Assembly (NCBI RefSeq): GCF_001642475.1
Contig: NW_019174057.1
Location: 19,854-83,853 of the forward strand
Source: Fonsecaea monophora
Taxonomy: Eukaryota; Ascomycota; Eurotiomycetes; Chaetothyriales; Herpotrichiellaceae
Length of the DNA: 64,000 bases
Direction: 5' to 3'
The first letter of the stretch is position 1. Each line of letters begins with the position of its first letter. The notes below the pieces were generated by a model. That model did not search any database. It was not told the DNA's origin and worked only from the letters and a program-made list of their open reading frames with translations. The translations under genes were made by a program, and so were the position numbers. Positions 1 to 13,001 of this stretch are shown piece by piece.

Positions 1-214
1 CGCCCGTTGCTGTCGTATGTCTCCAGTGTTATCGGTGGCCGATAAATCGTAGACTCAGTTGGTTTCGAGGGTTGTTGTGTGAGGCTCCATCAGTAGAAAA
101 ACAGGCTGAGGACGCTCTCTACTCCCATACCTGATTGTATTCAGCCTTCAGATCTGGATTCACTGTCCCCCACAAATGTGTCTGCCATTCTCGCGTGCAG
201 ACCTTCCGACCACT

Positions 215-3200
215 ATGGGCCGGGACATCAAGGTTCTCCTGTTCGGAGACCAGTCGGAAGAAAGATTCGACGAGCTGCGCGAAATAGTCACAGTTACCGA
301 CAATCCTCTTCTGAGCGCTTTCATCGAAAAGGCATATTTGGCTTTACGAGATGAGGTTACCCATCTCCCTTCGGTGACGCGGGGCTTGCCTGGCTTCACG
401 AGCATCGAGACGTTGCTGTGGCGATACAAGGAGGCCGGCGTTCGACACCCAGCGATCGAAAGTGCATTGGTGTGCATCCACCAGATCGGTACTGTGTTGA
501 GGTATGTACACAACATACAATTGGTTGTAAGGTTGGAAGTTGTCGTGCTGCGATTTTCTCTCTCCAAGATGCACGTGCATGCCAAGCCTGACGCGGGGTT
601 GAAGCGCAGTTTGAACTGCGCCTCAAGCAAGAATCATGTTGTTTCATCTCCACATCAGCCACACTTCTCTCAATGGAATCTCCACTAATCTCTCTTTCAG
701 ATACTACGGCGATGGATCAGAAATCTATCCCAAACCCGAAGATACTAGACTTGTGGCCTCCTGTACCGGGCTGCTCTCTGCCGCCGCCGTCAGTTGCGCC
801 CATACCTATAGCGAGCTTGTCTCTGTCGGCCTCGAGGCTCTCAAGCTTGCATTCCGCGTCGGATCCCAGGTGACCCAGGCGTGTGATGAGATTGATCAGA
901 CGTCGGTGCCAAGCAGTTGGGCAGCCATCTTCCCTGGGGTAGGAAAAGAATCAGCGTATTTAGCCCTTGACGACTACTACAAGAAAACGGTAAGCCAATG
1001 CAATGCCGCTCCTTCGTGCTATGACTCGGTTCCTAAACGAAGACTACTACTGCAGAACGTCCCGCCAACCAGCCGACCTTATGTGTCTGCTACCAGTACC
1101 AACTCGGTCACCATCAGCGCTCCTCCAGCAGACTTGGAGAGACTGATTGAAGCTCGCATCTTCAAATCTTGTCGGCCCATTTGGCTGCCCATTTTTGGGC
1201 CTTATCATGCGCCTCATTTCTACGGTCACGAGACGGTGGTCTCTTTGGCTGCTTCGATCGATGATGCGAGTGCCAGTGAGTGGAAAGTGCGAATTCCCAT
1301 CATCAACAATGGCAAAGAGTATGCCTACGAAGCGTCCAATTTCCGCCAGCTGATCGAAGATGTCCTTGAAGACATCCTTCTGAAACCTCTGCATTGGGAC
1401 AGGCTGTGTACCAATTGTGTAGCCAGCGTCTCCTCGGCGGAACCAGAGCAATGCCGCGTCGTGCCAGTAGGCGCGAAGAATGCCTCCGCTAGCCTGGTCA
1501 ATGCTCTGAACCATAAGGCTTCATTCAAAATCGTGGTTGATAACCGCAGGACGGAAGCCGCCGACAAAACTACGGAACCCAGGCCAATTGGAGGTCTAGG
1601 CAAACCCAAGATTGCCATTGTTGGCATGTCCGGCAGATTCCCTGATGCCATGAGCCCGAGCTTGTTCTGGGACCTCTTGAGAAAAGGTCTTGACGTTCAC
1701 CGTGAAGTGCCACCCGACCGATTTGATGCCCAAGCACACTACGATCCAAGTGGCAAGCGCAAAAACACAACCCACACACCATATGGCTGCTTCATCGAGC
1801 ACCCTGGCTTGTTTGACGCCCGCTTCTTCAACATGAGTCCTAAAGAAGCAGCTCAGACAGATCCCATGCACCGATTGGCTCTACTGACCGCTTACGAGGC
1901 GCTCGAAATGTCCGGCTTTGTTCCTAATAGAACTCCTTCAACGAGAGTTGACAGGGTTGGGACATTTTATGGCCAGACTTCTGATGACTGGCGAGAGATT
2001 CAAGATGGACAAAACATCCAAACATACTTTATTCCTGGTTGGTTCTGTTCTCTCTTTGTTTCGGTATTTGCCAGTTCTAACCCCATACAGGAGGTGTGAG
2101 AGCTTTTGCACCCGGAAGAATCAACTATCATTTTGGCTTTTCGGGGCCCAGCTTCAGCGTCGATACGGCATGCTCTTCTAGTCTTGCTGCAATCAACATT
2201 GCTTGCAACTCCCTATGGCTTAGAGACTGCGATACCGCCCTTGCCGGTGGTCTGAATGTCTTAACTAACCCAGATATCTTCTCCGGTTTGTCCCGTGGCC
2301 AGTTCTTGTCCAAAACGGGCAACTGCAAAACATTCGATGATGCAGCGGACGGCTATTGTCGTGGAGACGGTGCCGGCACGGTCATCCTGAAACGTTTGGA
2401 AGATGCTGAAGCGGACAACGATCCAATTCTTGCAGTCATCCTTGGTACAGGTACCAACCACTCTGCTGAGGCAGTCTCCATCACCCACCCTCACGCGGGA
2501 GCTCAGGAGTATCTCTTCAAGAAGGTTCTCACAGAGTCTAACCTTGATCCTCATGATATTTCGTATGTCGAAATGCACGGTACCGGAACTCAAGCAGGTG
2601 ACGCCATCGAAATGGAGTCGGTCCTAAATTCATTCGCCCCAGCGGATCGACAGCGTCCTCCAGACCGCCCACTCTACCTAGGAAGTGTGAAAGCGAATGT
2701 TGGACATGGAGAGGTGCTCTAGAATACTCTTTCTGATAGAAATGATGCTGATTTTATGGTTAGGCTGCTTCGGGTATCACTGCCCTCGTCAAAATCCTCC
2801 TCATGCTTGAGCATGGTCTCATCCCACCCCATTGCGGTATCAAGGGCAGTATCAACCATAACTTTCCGGATCTTGGGGCTCGCAATGTACACATTTCTCT
2901 CGGTCATGAGACACCGTGGAAGCGACCGCGAGGTGGCAAACGCAGGATGTTCTTGAACAACTTCAGTGCCGCAGGAGGGAACACCTCGCTTCTCATGGAG
3001 GACGGAGATCTACCTACTTTGGATGGCGAAGACCCTCGCTCCACTGCCGTCGTTGCGGTCACTGGAAAGACCAAGAAAGCTTTAGTGGACAACACAAAGA
3101 ACCTGATCGAGTATATATCCGACAAAACTGTAGATCTCCCGTGTTTGTCCTACACGACGACAGCCAGAAGAGTCCACTACTCCTACAGAACAAGTGTTGC

Positions 3201-6200
3201 CGGCTCCGATCTGCCTGGAATTCTGTCAGGACTTCGAAAATCCTTGGAGTCTGAGCCAACTCCTGTTCCTTCCGGTGTCCAGATGGTGTTTGCCTTCACT
3301 GGGCAAGGCTCACACTACACTGCTATGGGTAAGCAGCTCTACGAAACCAACAACCAATTCCAAGCCGATCTTCAACGCTTCGATCTTCTAGCTCGAAACC
3401 AAGGACTGCCTGCCATCTTACCCCTGGTCGATGGGAGCACTGAAATCGAGAAGCTTAGCCCGGTGGTGGTACAGACTGGAGCGGTCTGTGTTCAAATGGC
3501 GCTTGTTCGATTATGGCAATCCTGGGGTATCGAAGCAGCCGCAGTCGTTGGCCACAGCCTTGGAGAATATGCAGCGTTGCAAGCATCTGGTATTTTGTCA
3601 ATCAACGATGCTATTTTCCTAGCTGGCACAAGGGCAAAATGCCTCGAGCAACATTGTACGATGAACACGCACGCCATGCTGTCTGTTGCTGCCTCGGTCC
3701 AGGAACTTGAGGGAGTCGTTGACGGCAAGACACTTGAGATCGCCTGCATCAATGGACCAAAGGCAACAGTGATCAGTGGAGAATCATCCAACATTGACAA
3801 GCTCAAGGAACATCTGTCCTCCAAAGGCATGAAATGTACCAAACTAGCAGTGCCTTTCGCATTTCATTCCACGCAGGTAGAACCTGCTCTGACTGACTTC
3901 GAAGCTGCCGCCGCTGGAGTTACCTACCATGCTCCCAAGATACCGCTCATTGCTCCACTGCTGGGCACTGTGGTCGACGAGGAAGGAATCGTCAACGCAA
4001 AGTATTTGAGACGTCACTGCCGTGAGCCGGTAAATTTCCTGGGTTGCATCCGAGCTGCAAAGGACAAGGGGATTATCAAGGATATGACCCAGTTTCTCGA
4101 AATTGGCAGCCACCCAATCTGTGGTGGTATGGTCAGATCAATCTTGGGTCCGACCACTGTGGCTCTTCCGTCATTAAAACGGGATGAGGATGTTTACAAG
4201 ACCTTAGCAACGACCCTCTGTGGTCTCCATCAGGCTGGTCTCACAATCAACTGGAATTGCTACCACGAAAGTATTCCCCGCTGTCAACAGACCCTGAAGC
4301 TGCCAGCCTATGCTTGGGACGCATCAAATTACTGGATTGAATACGAGAACAATTGGACGCTCAGCAAGCCTGGCATGGCGCAGATGCCTGCGGGCGAGCA
4401 GTCTAAGAAGCTAAGCACAAGCACAGTCCAGCGTGTCGTCGAAGAGAAATTTCAGGGTCAAACTGGCACTTTAACCACCGAAACCGACATTTCGAAGCCA
4501 GAATTGGAGGAGACGATCCAGGGTCACCTTGTGAATGGCTCTGCCTTGACCTCTAGTGCGGTCTACGCAGATATGGCACTGACCATTGGTGACTATGTTC
4601 ACCGCAAGTTGCAACCCGAAATCAAGAATTTCGCGTTGAACTGTGCCAACATGGTTGTAGAGAAGCCTCTCATTTTCAAGGGTGGCGAGCAACTTCTACG
4701 CGTCGACTGCAAGGCGGATCTTACCCAGGGTGTCTGCTACCTCACCTTCTACAGCGTTGGTCCCAAAGGACAAAAGCTCATGGAGCACGCCTATTGTGAA
4801 GTTCAATATGGCGATGTGGAGAGATGGTCTACCGATCTGGCTCGACAGAAGTACCTCGTGCAGAGCCAGATTGACCGGCTGTTGCAGATGGGCCAAACTG
4901 GTACCCTCAGTCGACTCCAGCGAAAGATGGCCTACAAGCTGTTCTCTGTCCTAGTTGACTACCAGAACGCTTACAAAGGCATGGCCGAAGTCATTCTTGA
5001 CAGTCCATTGCGTGAAGGTACCGCCAGAATTGAACTTCAGACGGGCAGTGCTGGCACATTTTACATGGCACCGTATCACGTCGACTGCCTCTGCCATCTT
5101 GCGGGGTTCATTATGAATGCAAATGACGAACTGGATTCTTCACAAACCGTGTACGTCAACCATGGATGGGACTCTTTGCGTTTCTTTGAGAAGCCGTCGG
5201 TGTCGAAGCGTTACCGTTCCTATGTCAGGATGCAACCTACAGGCCCTGGCTCCAAGGACTACTCCGGGGATGTGTACGTCTTCGACGAGGACGGCAACAT
5301 TGTTGGCCAGATTGGCGGCTTGACCTTCCAATACTTACCCAAACAGATTCTCGACCGAGTTCTGCCACCAGCTAGTGGTGCAAAGGCCGCTGCCTCTGCT
5401 TCAACTAAGACGACCACTGGTAGGCCAAAGAAAGCCGCCCCGAAATCTGCTCCCACGCCACCAAAGGCAGCACCTAGCGTCCCAAGTGTCATGAGCCGCG
5501 CATTGGATATCATGGCCGAAGAGCTTGGTGTTCCTGTCGCAGACCTGACCGACGATACTGATCTCAGTGCCCTTGGTGTCGACTCGTTGATGAGTCTGAC
5601 CATCTCAGGCAAGTTCCGCGAAGGATTAGACATCGAAATCCCGTCAACCTTGCTAGCCAATTCAGAAACATTCAAACAGGTCAAGGACTTTTTGTCTCAA
5701 TTCGAATCCAAGGATGCCACGCCGCCATCACCATCTACAGTGTCCTCGGTGGGGTCGACTGAACCGTCAGGAAGTTCGACTCCTACCCAACTTGATACCA
5801 ACTCCACGATGTCGGACCCACAGAGTGATGAGACACATGCTGGACAGGATGGTGAGAAGCTTGAGGCCATCCGTGCTGCCATTGCCGAAGAAACTGGTAT
5901 AGACCCCAACGAAGTCACTTCCGACATGGACCTAGAAGCCGTCGGCATCGATTCTTTGATGTCCCTTCAGATCCTGGGTTCCTTGCGTGAAGACAAGGGT
6001 ATCGACCTGCCACCCTCATTCTTCACTGACCACAGCACCTTTGGTGACGTTGAAAAGGCGCTGGGCGGAGTTAAAGAGGCTGCGAAGCCCAAGCTCCCGG
6101 CCAAATCCGAAGAAATGTCGACAGAACAGGTGGTTACGGAAATGCAAATAAACAAGGGCCACAAGCCGGCTGAGCCGTCGAAGGAGCAGCTGCGCACTCC

Positions 6201-7029
6201 GGCCTCTGGCACCAACAAGGCTTTCAAAGCATCATCGGTCCTGTTGCAGGGAAATCCAAAGACTGCAACGAAGACTGTGTTCATGTTCCCTGACGGTTCA
6301 GGCTCGGCGATTAGCTATGCCACGATCCCTCCAATCGCGCCCAAGGATGTCGCTCTGATTGCCCTCAATTGCCCGTACATGAAGGAGCCAGAGGCCTTTG
6401 AGGGAGGTATTCCAGGAGTCACAGCGTTGTATCTGGAGGAAATCCGTCGCCGCCAGCCCAAGGGTCCTTATATCCTGGGCGGTTGGTCAGCTGGAGGCAT
6501 CTGTGCCTATGAAGCCTGCTTGCAGCTCTCTGCTGTGGGTGAGAGTGTTGAAAAACTCATCTTCCTCGATGTACCGTGTCCTTTGCCACCACAAGCGCTG
6601 CCATCTCGCTTGCATCACTTCTTTGACTCGATCGGACTGCTGGGCCAGGAAGGCGAAGCGCCGGGCTGGCTTATCCCGCATTTCACGGCGACCATCGAAG
6701 CGCTGAGTAGCTATCGACCGCGGCTCATGGACCCTGCGAAAGAAAAGTTCCCAACTGTATACACCATCTACGCACAAGATGGTGTGTGCAAGAATGACAA
6801 CGACCCGCGGCCCGAGCTGACCCCGGATGACCCGCCACACATGAACTGGCTGCTCTTCAACCGCAAGGACTTTGGACCTATTGGGTGGGAGCAGCTGTTT
6901 GGCGGTTCCGACAACATCATCGGTCTTGACCCTGTCCCTGGTGTCAACCACTTCACCATGATGCGCGAGCCCATGGTCGAAGAGCTACCCAGTCGCATTC
7001 AGAAGGCCCTGGGTGTGACTGACGAGTGA
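215..7029 (+). CDS. Non-reducing polyketide synthase, melanin/naphthopyrone type (SAT-KS-MAT-PT-ACP-ACP-TE)
   Basis: Exons 215-501, 701-989, 1056-2037, 2091-2713 and 2764-7029 give 2148 aa, about the length of PksP/wA-type enzymes. Domains in order: starter acyltransferase with Cys117 in ASCTG; ketosynthase from about residue 377 with Cys547 in DTACSSS, then MHGTGTQAGD and KANVGHGEAASG; acyltransferase with FTGQGSH and Ser992 in GHSLGEY; product template with His1315 (QGHLVNG) and Asp1501 (YHVDCLC); two acyl carriers with Ser1668 (GVDSL) and Ser1791 (GIDSL); C-terminal thioesterase/Claisen cyclase with Ser1969 (GGWSAGG) and a late NHFTMM His. All catalytic residues are present, so the enzyme looks functional. 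It should build an aromatic polyketide (T4HN or a heptaketide naphthopyrone) from acetyl/malonyl-CoA in the cytosol for DHN melanin. The product cannot be decided from sequence alone. The start is the ATG before RDIKVLLFGDQ, the conserved SAT N-terminus. The 214 bases upstream are promoter/5' UTR cut by the window edge. Confidence in family is very high. Confidence 0.96.
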
Positions 7030-10000
7030 GGCTCACATCACAGGCACGTCACTACCAGGCTGAAAGGTGCTATCTTTGCATGTGAAGATAACGGAAAGAG
7101 AAATAGTAAATCCGCAACAAGAGGAAAGCTAAACAGATGTGATCAGAGTATCCCTGGCTTTGATTGACTTGAGACTGCAAGAGCATATCGTGGGGGTAAG
7201 GCCAAGTCAGCAATTGTCCACCTCTCCTCGTTATTCCGGAACTCTCATGGTTTAGAATTGTGGCACTGGGAAAGCCATGGCGGTCGCAACAGCAAACGAA
7301 GAGATTGCCATTTTCGACACAGTTGGCGCTGGAGAGGGAATCGTTTGGTATGGGAAGGGAAACGAAGCTGGTATCTTTCTTCCTTTTCTCAGCCTCATCC
7401 CATCTTTTTTGGGGGGGGGGGGGGGGGGGGCTTCCTGCGCTTCTTTGTTATACTCCTCATCCTTTCCCATCCCCTCGCTTTAAAGGCACTGGGTGCATCT
7501 TGGCTAGACATCACATGTCCTCCCCTCGGCAGTACATGGTCAGATTGCGCAGTTGAGTTGAGTCGAGTCGGGCTGAGTCGATTTAAGTTGAAGATGGCTT
7601 TCGGGTTTTTATTTCTGCGTTTTTTTCCCGACACTTTCGATAGAATTTTGGGAGATATTTCAAAGAAACGTTGGAATGGATTGTTTTTTTATTTTTATTT
7701 TTTCCCCTTGACTTTCTTTAGCTTTGACCTCGACTTCTGACTTGATGTACCCGTTCACATCCATGACCTTGTCCACATTCACGTCCACTGACGCACCCCC
7801 ACTTGCAAAAAAAATACTCACAGAACTCACACACTGCGCGAAAAGGTTTTCAGAGTCGAGGATGTATGCGGTATACGATATACAGTACACAGTACACAGT
7901 GTGGGTGATTGGGAACTCGTACTTGTATATTGGCGATGGCAGTGATGGTGACAATGACGGTGACGGCGACGGTGACAGCAGAGGGTGCAGTGTAGTGTAG
8001 TGCAGTGTAATGCACTAGCGGTAGGAGTGATTATCGCCACAGCAATATAATATAACACATCATCTCCTACAGCATACGAGTACGAGCAACGAGTTACAGG
8101 CTAGATACGATAAGGATTCAAGAACGAACATGGCATCTATCCAAATAATGGAAAATTGTCAGCAGACACGACAGCCTGTCCGTTGGTCCATCTTCCATCT
8201 GTCCTTCGATCCCCCCAACCCTCAATTAGTCGACCAGACGGACAACACTGTAGAGATCAACTCCCCGCGAGAAAGGAGACCCTAAAATCCAGAAGAGAAA
8301 AAGAAGAACGAGGGAAAGGGGAAGGTGGTCACAATCCACAGAAAAAACAGGCTTCGTTGTCATGGAAGACACGACGAGAGACAGACAGAGAGAGGGCAGC
8401 CGCGGCGTCCAGGATGACAAACATTTGAATCCAACTGTCTGACCTTGTCGTGGTCGTTTACCTTTTGTGGTTTTTTTCCTCTTGGCATTGCAGCGCAGAA
8501 TACGACATTGGGTCAGGCGTTCTTGGTCTGGGCGATGGCAGCTGTGAAAGAGAGCACCATATCAGCACCAAACAAGAAGATGGTCGGTGACACGCCACGG
8601 TGTGTGTCTTACCCAAGAACCGAATGGACCCAAGTCGCTCTCAAAAATATCTGATATCGTGGGTAGCCAGGGGTTCAAGGCGTACGAGGTATTCCAGTGC
8701 ATATCCCGAGGAGAGAGAGAGCGAGATTCCTGTACCGGAATGAGTACCGAGTATACCTTTCGATTCACATAGCCCAATGAGACCACACGTGCCTCGGTGC
8801 TGTCGGGTGGGAGGAAGAAGAGATGACAAGACCCAAAGCCCTTTTGACATGTGAAATTGACCATCGGAGGCAGCTTCTGGTTGATCCCACTCCGATCAAG
8901 CCTGGCACCAAGCTTCCTCAAGGCCTAGAAAATCCTTCGCGCATACTCCATCTCAAGAATAAAGGCAGGAACATACCATCCCGGTAGCAGCAGGAGGAGT
9001 AGAATGGGGAGGATCGTTGGAGGCGGGGTTGGCCAACTCGACTGGCCGTGAGGTACGTGGGTACATTAGAGCGAGGAGGCGCCGGGGAATTAGCGGACAG
9101 TTTTCATACCCCTGTCTAGACAATGGGGTCTCTGTACTCTGTGCGAATGTGGCTGACCTCTCGAGATGTTATGTCGGCTTTCCTCCTCACAGATCGAAGC
9201 AGCCCGCTACTTACACAGGCATAGTAATGGTCGCCCCTGTCAATATTATGCAATGGATGTGTTGCTGCTCCTGACTGCCGACGGAAGAACACCATCGCTT
9301 ATTCGGTTGATGGTCGCTGCTAGTATGCCTGATCATCGTGTCCTACCGGGAATCCTGACAGCATATCCACGTCGGTTAGACTGGCCTCTGTCATCGAGTC
9401 AGTCCTTAGTCAGGGCTGGCTGGTAGTGACTGGGTTCGACACAGGGTAGAAGCGACTTTCTGTGGTGTCCTGTGTCCACATATCATCTATTGATCGATAG
9501 CCCTCGTTAGTATAAAGTTCCAGGCGTGTCCTTATCGAAACGATCACAAACAAACTGTGAGCGGCCCTAATCCTCCGGCAATCATGGGTGTCGGTAACTG
9601 TTTCATGGTGGAATGATCTGTCGTACAGGTACAAGGCCTATTCCGAGAGAGCATGGTCCATCTCCAAAGACCTAATCTAGGTATGATCTGCACCACCAGG
9701 ACAGCGTGCGGCCGCGGGGGGTTTCTGAACCCTTGGCGAACGTGGGATATTCGCTAAAATATGCCCTGATTTGTGGATCGGCCTTCAAAGTTGTCATTCC
9801 TTCTGGCGACGTCCTGCTACTCGTTCCGGTTTCTCGAGCTGTGTGCTGCGTGACGACTCGAGCAATGCTGGATCGCCGGCGACCAAGTTGTCTCAACTAG
9901 AAGTCGTTTAAGTCGCTTTTTCCTTCGAGATCGTCTCACTGATCTTCTCACCGGACGATCCTCCACTTGTTGTTCTGCAACCTACGCGTGCCTTAGCATA

Positions 10001-13000
10001 GGACTTCCTAAGGCAGTGAAGAGCAGCATCCCAGGGCGACTGTGGGACTCGTAACCCATGAAACATATGTCATGCTGATCCCGGTGCTGTCCTCGTATCT
10101 TCTGTCATACAGCAAGGCTTTACGTCAGGTCAGTGTCTTTTCCTTGGTGTTCCTGGTGGTACAAAGCTTCCGGCCTGATGACGCTACCTGGTGGCCTTCG
10201 GTGAGAACCTTGTGCTGTTCCAGTGCTCCAGAATGATCTGGCAAAGGCTTTCGGGACCTCGATCCAGAAGTAGCTGTGAGCGTGAATCCCGATGACCAAC
10301 GCAAAGCTAGCCAGTCACTAGTAAACTTTGTTACTTTTCCTGTAGTTAAAAGCTCACATATGTCGGTCGCTTTGGATGGGATTTGAACAAACTGCTAGCC
10401 TCAATTACCTGCATGACCATAATCCGTCCTCAAAAGAGTGTTGCTTCCTCAAAAGCTCGGGCTCAATTCGCCGTATAATGGACGCCAGGGATGACCGGCT
10501 CTCTCTTGCCGGGGGTGGGCCAGTCCTCTAGAGCCGATACATCGTCCACTTGCTGGGGGCTGGCCCCCCTGGTTGAAGGAATTTGTTCATAGTTTTCCCC
10601 AAATCGATGTTAGGCCCCATGTTGCCAATATTTTTAACCAAGTAGGGTGCTGAGGTGAGCTCCGAGAGAGAAACTCAATAAGGGTGACAAGGTTCTGCGC
10701 ATGCCATTCGCATTTTTGTGTATGTTGGAAAGAATTTTGAGATTGCTGCTGCGAACGAGGTTTGGACGGGCATACCTCGTACAATCCCCCCATCTCCACT
10801 TCGATAAAAGGCCCAAATTCATGGGCAGCACAGTCGAAATCGCTGGGCAAGGCATCCATGCACGACACTCTGGCTTGCATGGCATCCAGATGAAAAGCAT
10901 ATGCAAAGCATGGACACTCACACTCGTCGTTCACCACCAGCCTATCGTACCTGTTCACTTATCAGTTCACTAGACCAGACCGGTTACGATCGACGAGGCG
11001 CAAGTTCGCCGACCCTGTTCGGTGGATCCCTGAGGCTCGCCAATGCTGCAGTTTAATGGAAGTTAGTTGTACCCCCATCGCTAGGTACTCCGACAAAAGT
11101 AGATTCGTGTTGCCTGAGTCTTGTTTATGTCGAGTTTCTTCTTGGACCAACAACTTGAAACTCTTCACCCAGGTGCCCAGGGCGTAGCGGAAACGGAACA
11201 AAGAGTACGGTCTCTGTGGTATGCCGCAGCTCATCCAGCTCTCCCCTCGGCTTATTCCTCCACAACAGTGTAGGCTTAAGACAGAGCTTGGTGGAGCCTT
11301 GCTCCAACTGGGAAGCACCTCCTGCAGCCCCCGAACGTGCACCAGTTGTGGGCAACTGTGGGAAAGGGGCGGCCGTTGGAACTCTCCGGAGTCTATTTTC
11401 GGGTGCGTTGTCTGCTTCGCTCGTTTTGGACCCTAGGAAACGTGGTCCATGCCAGCGCCCTGCCTCAACACTTGGTTGTTGTTGTTGTCGTCGTTCAGCC
11501 ACCAAGTTTGCGGACCACGGTCAAGGCAGATCGAAAGCTAGCTTGACAGAACAAAGCGTTTGTATCCGTATTTTCCGTACTGGCAGCAATCCACAAGGCG
11601 AACCACTGCAGCCAGACCGTTTGAGATGCAAGTCAGACGCTCCCAAGCCTCTTGTATGTAACGCTCAGCGCTGATGGCTTTCAGCCCGTTCAAGGCTGTC
11701 CACCACAAAAGCAATTGGCCACCCCCCGGCTCCTTTGGTGGCAACGCCTGATTGACGGAGGATGATGTATGAGACTTCCGGTTGCGACCCAGAGGCAAGA
11801 GCCGGTCCTCGGCGACCACTCGCCACAGGAAGGGCCTAAGCGGTTGATCGACATTGTGGTGGCACAGTAGGCCTCGTAAGCAGAGCGAGGACCACAGGCA
11901 GCCAAAACATCGGTGCACTTTACATAAGAAAGTTTCTTGTGAGATGTCTCGAGAGGTTTTGTTTCTGTCAGATGCTGGGAGGGCAGAGATTAGTGGCCCC
12001 ATCCGAATCTGGCAGTTTCGGCATGAATTAAGCACTGCCTGCATCGTAGCGCTTCAATTCGGTAACACAGGGGGAGTATTTGCCATTGAAACATATCAAG
12101 CTGACCAACATTGGTGGGCAGATCTGAAGGAACCCCTGGTCGTCCAATAGACTCGACCAATTGAGTTTGATCATCAGAGCAGGCACAGCTGTTTTGAGGA
12201 CAGTCGACGTGATACTAGCCCCCCCGTGAGATCAGTAGTTATCTCCCCTGTTACCCGTCGAGGAGCTTCCGGATAGAGGCTGAGTGGTTGAACCACTTTT
12301 ATTTTCTTCTTGGACACAGGGATGGCATTGCAACTCTATCACGGAGTCGGTGCCAATTTGGCTGCCAAAGCTTCGCACTGGACAAGTCTGAGAGGATGTT
12401 GCCGGCACATTGGACAGAGGCAGACAGGAATTGGCACGAGGGCATCCAAGCGCTGCCCATACATAGACCGATGGCAATTTCCATTTGGCGATACCTCTCC
12501 CAGCTGGTGTCCCTTACCCCAGAGAATGGTGGAGAAGGAGGTGCTTGTCTGGTCTGCAATACGTGGCTCCGTTCAGCTGCCCATGTGGCTCAAGCTGAAC
12601 GACGACCATGGTCGTCCTGCAATGTCGCTCGTCGCATGCACATGGTACTTGCTTCGCCATCCCATGAAAAGGATGCTTGTCAAGTTGCATACAGGTTTTG
12701 CCGATCAAGGCCTAGCTCGCCAATCGCCATGATATACGATTGTCCGAGGGGCCCCGAGTTGACCGTTTGGCTCAACAACCACTTCACTTTTTTCTGCATC
12801 CTTCGCGAATCCTTTACTCCATATCGCTCTAATAGTGAAGTCTGCCGCGGGCACCCCAAATAACTGATCGAATTTCACTTTTGCATGCACCCAGCCAAGA
12901 TTGGGCACCCTCGAGCAGGCCCTGATTTCATTCTCAGCACATGTTACCTCCCAAAGACATGTGCGAGGCTCGATATTTCAAGCCCAACACACAGGCTGAG

Positions 13001-13001
13001 A
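7030..13001. other. Gene-poor 6 kb spacer between the PKS and Myb genes
   Basis: I find no conserved protein, tRNA or rRNA here. Open frames are short, overlap on both strands and show no family motif. Base composition looks normal rather than RIP-like. Low-complexity patches are present: a 20-G run at 7411-7430, T-rich DNA near 7681-7708, and a mosaic of short GTGAC, GTGTAG and TACAGTACAC repeats at about 7860-8060. The spacer carries the PKS terminator and the Myb promoter. It may also hold an unrecognised noncoding transcript. Confidence 0.6.
7411..7430. repeat. Poly(G) tract, 20 G preceded by 6 T
   Basis: A run of twenty G follows TTTTTT directly, about 380 bases downstream of the PKS stop codon. 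Runs this long are prone to length change and to sequencing error, so the exact count is uncertain. Confidence 0.9.

Noticed and set aside
10360..10440. tRNA-like B box (GTTCAAATCC on the minus strand)
   Set aside because: The T-stem does not pair and no acceptor stem or anticodon arm can be drawn.
11216..12044. Overlapping frames of 150-170 aa on both strands in the 6 kb spacer
   Set aside because: No family motif, no matching splice partners, and the two strands are open equally, as chance would give.
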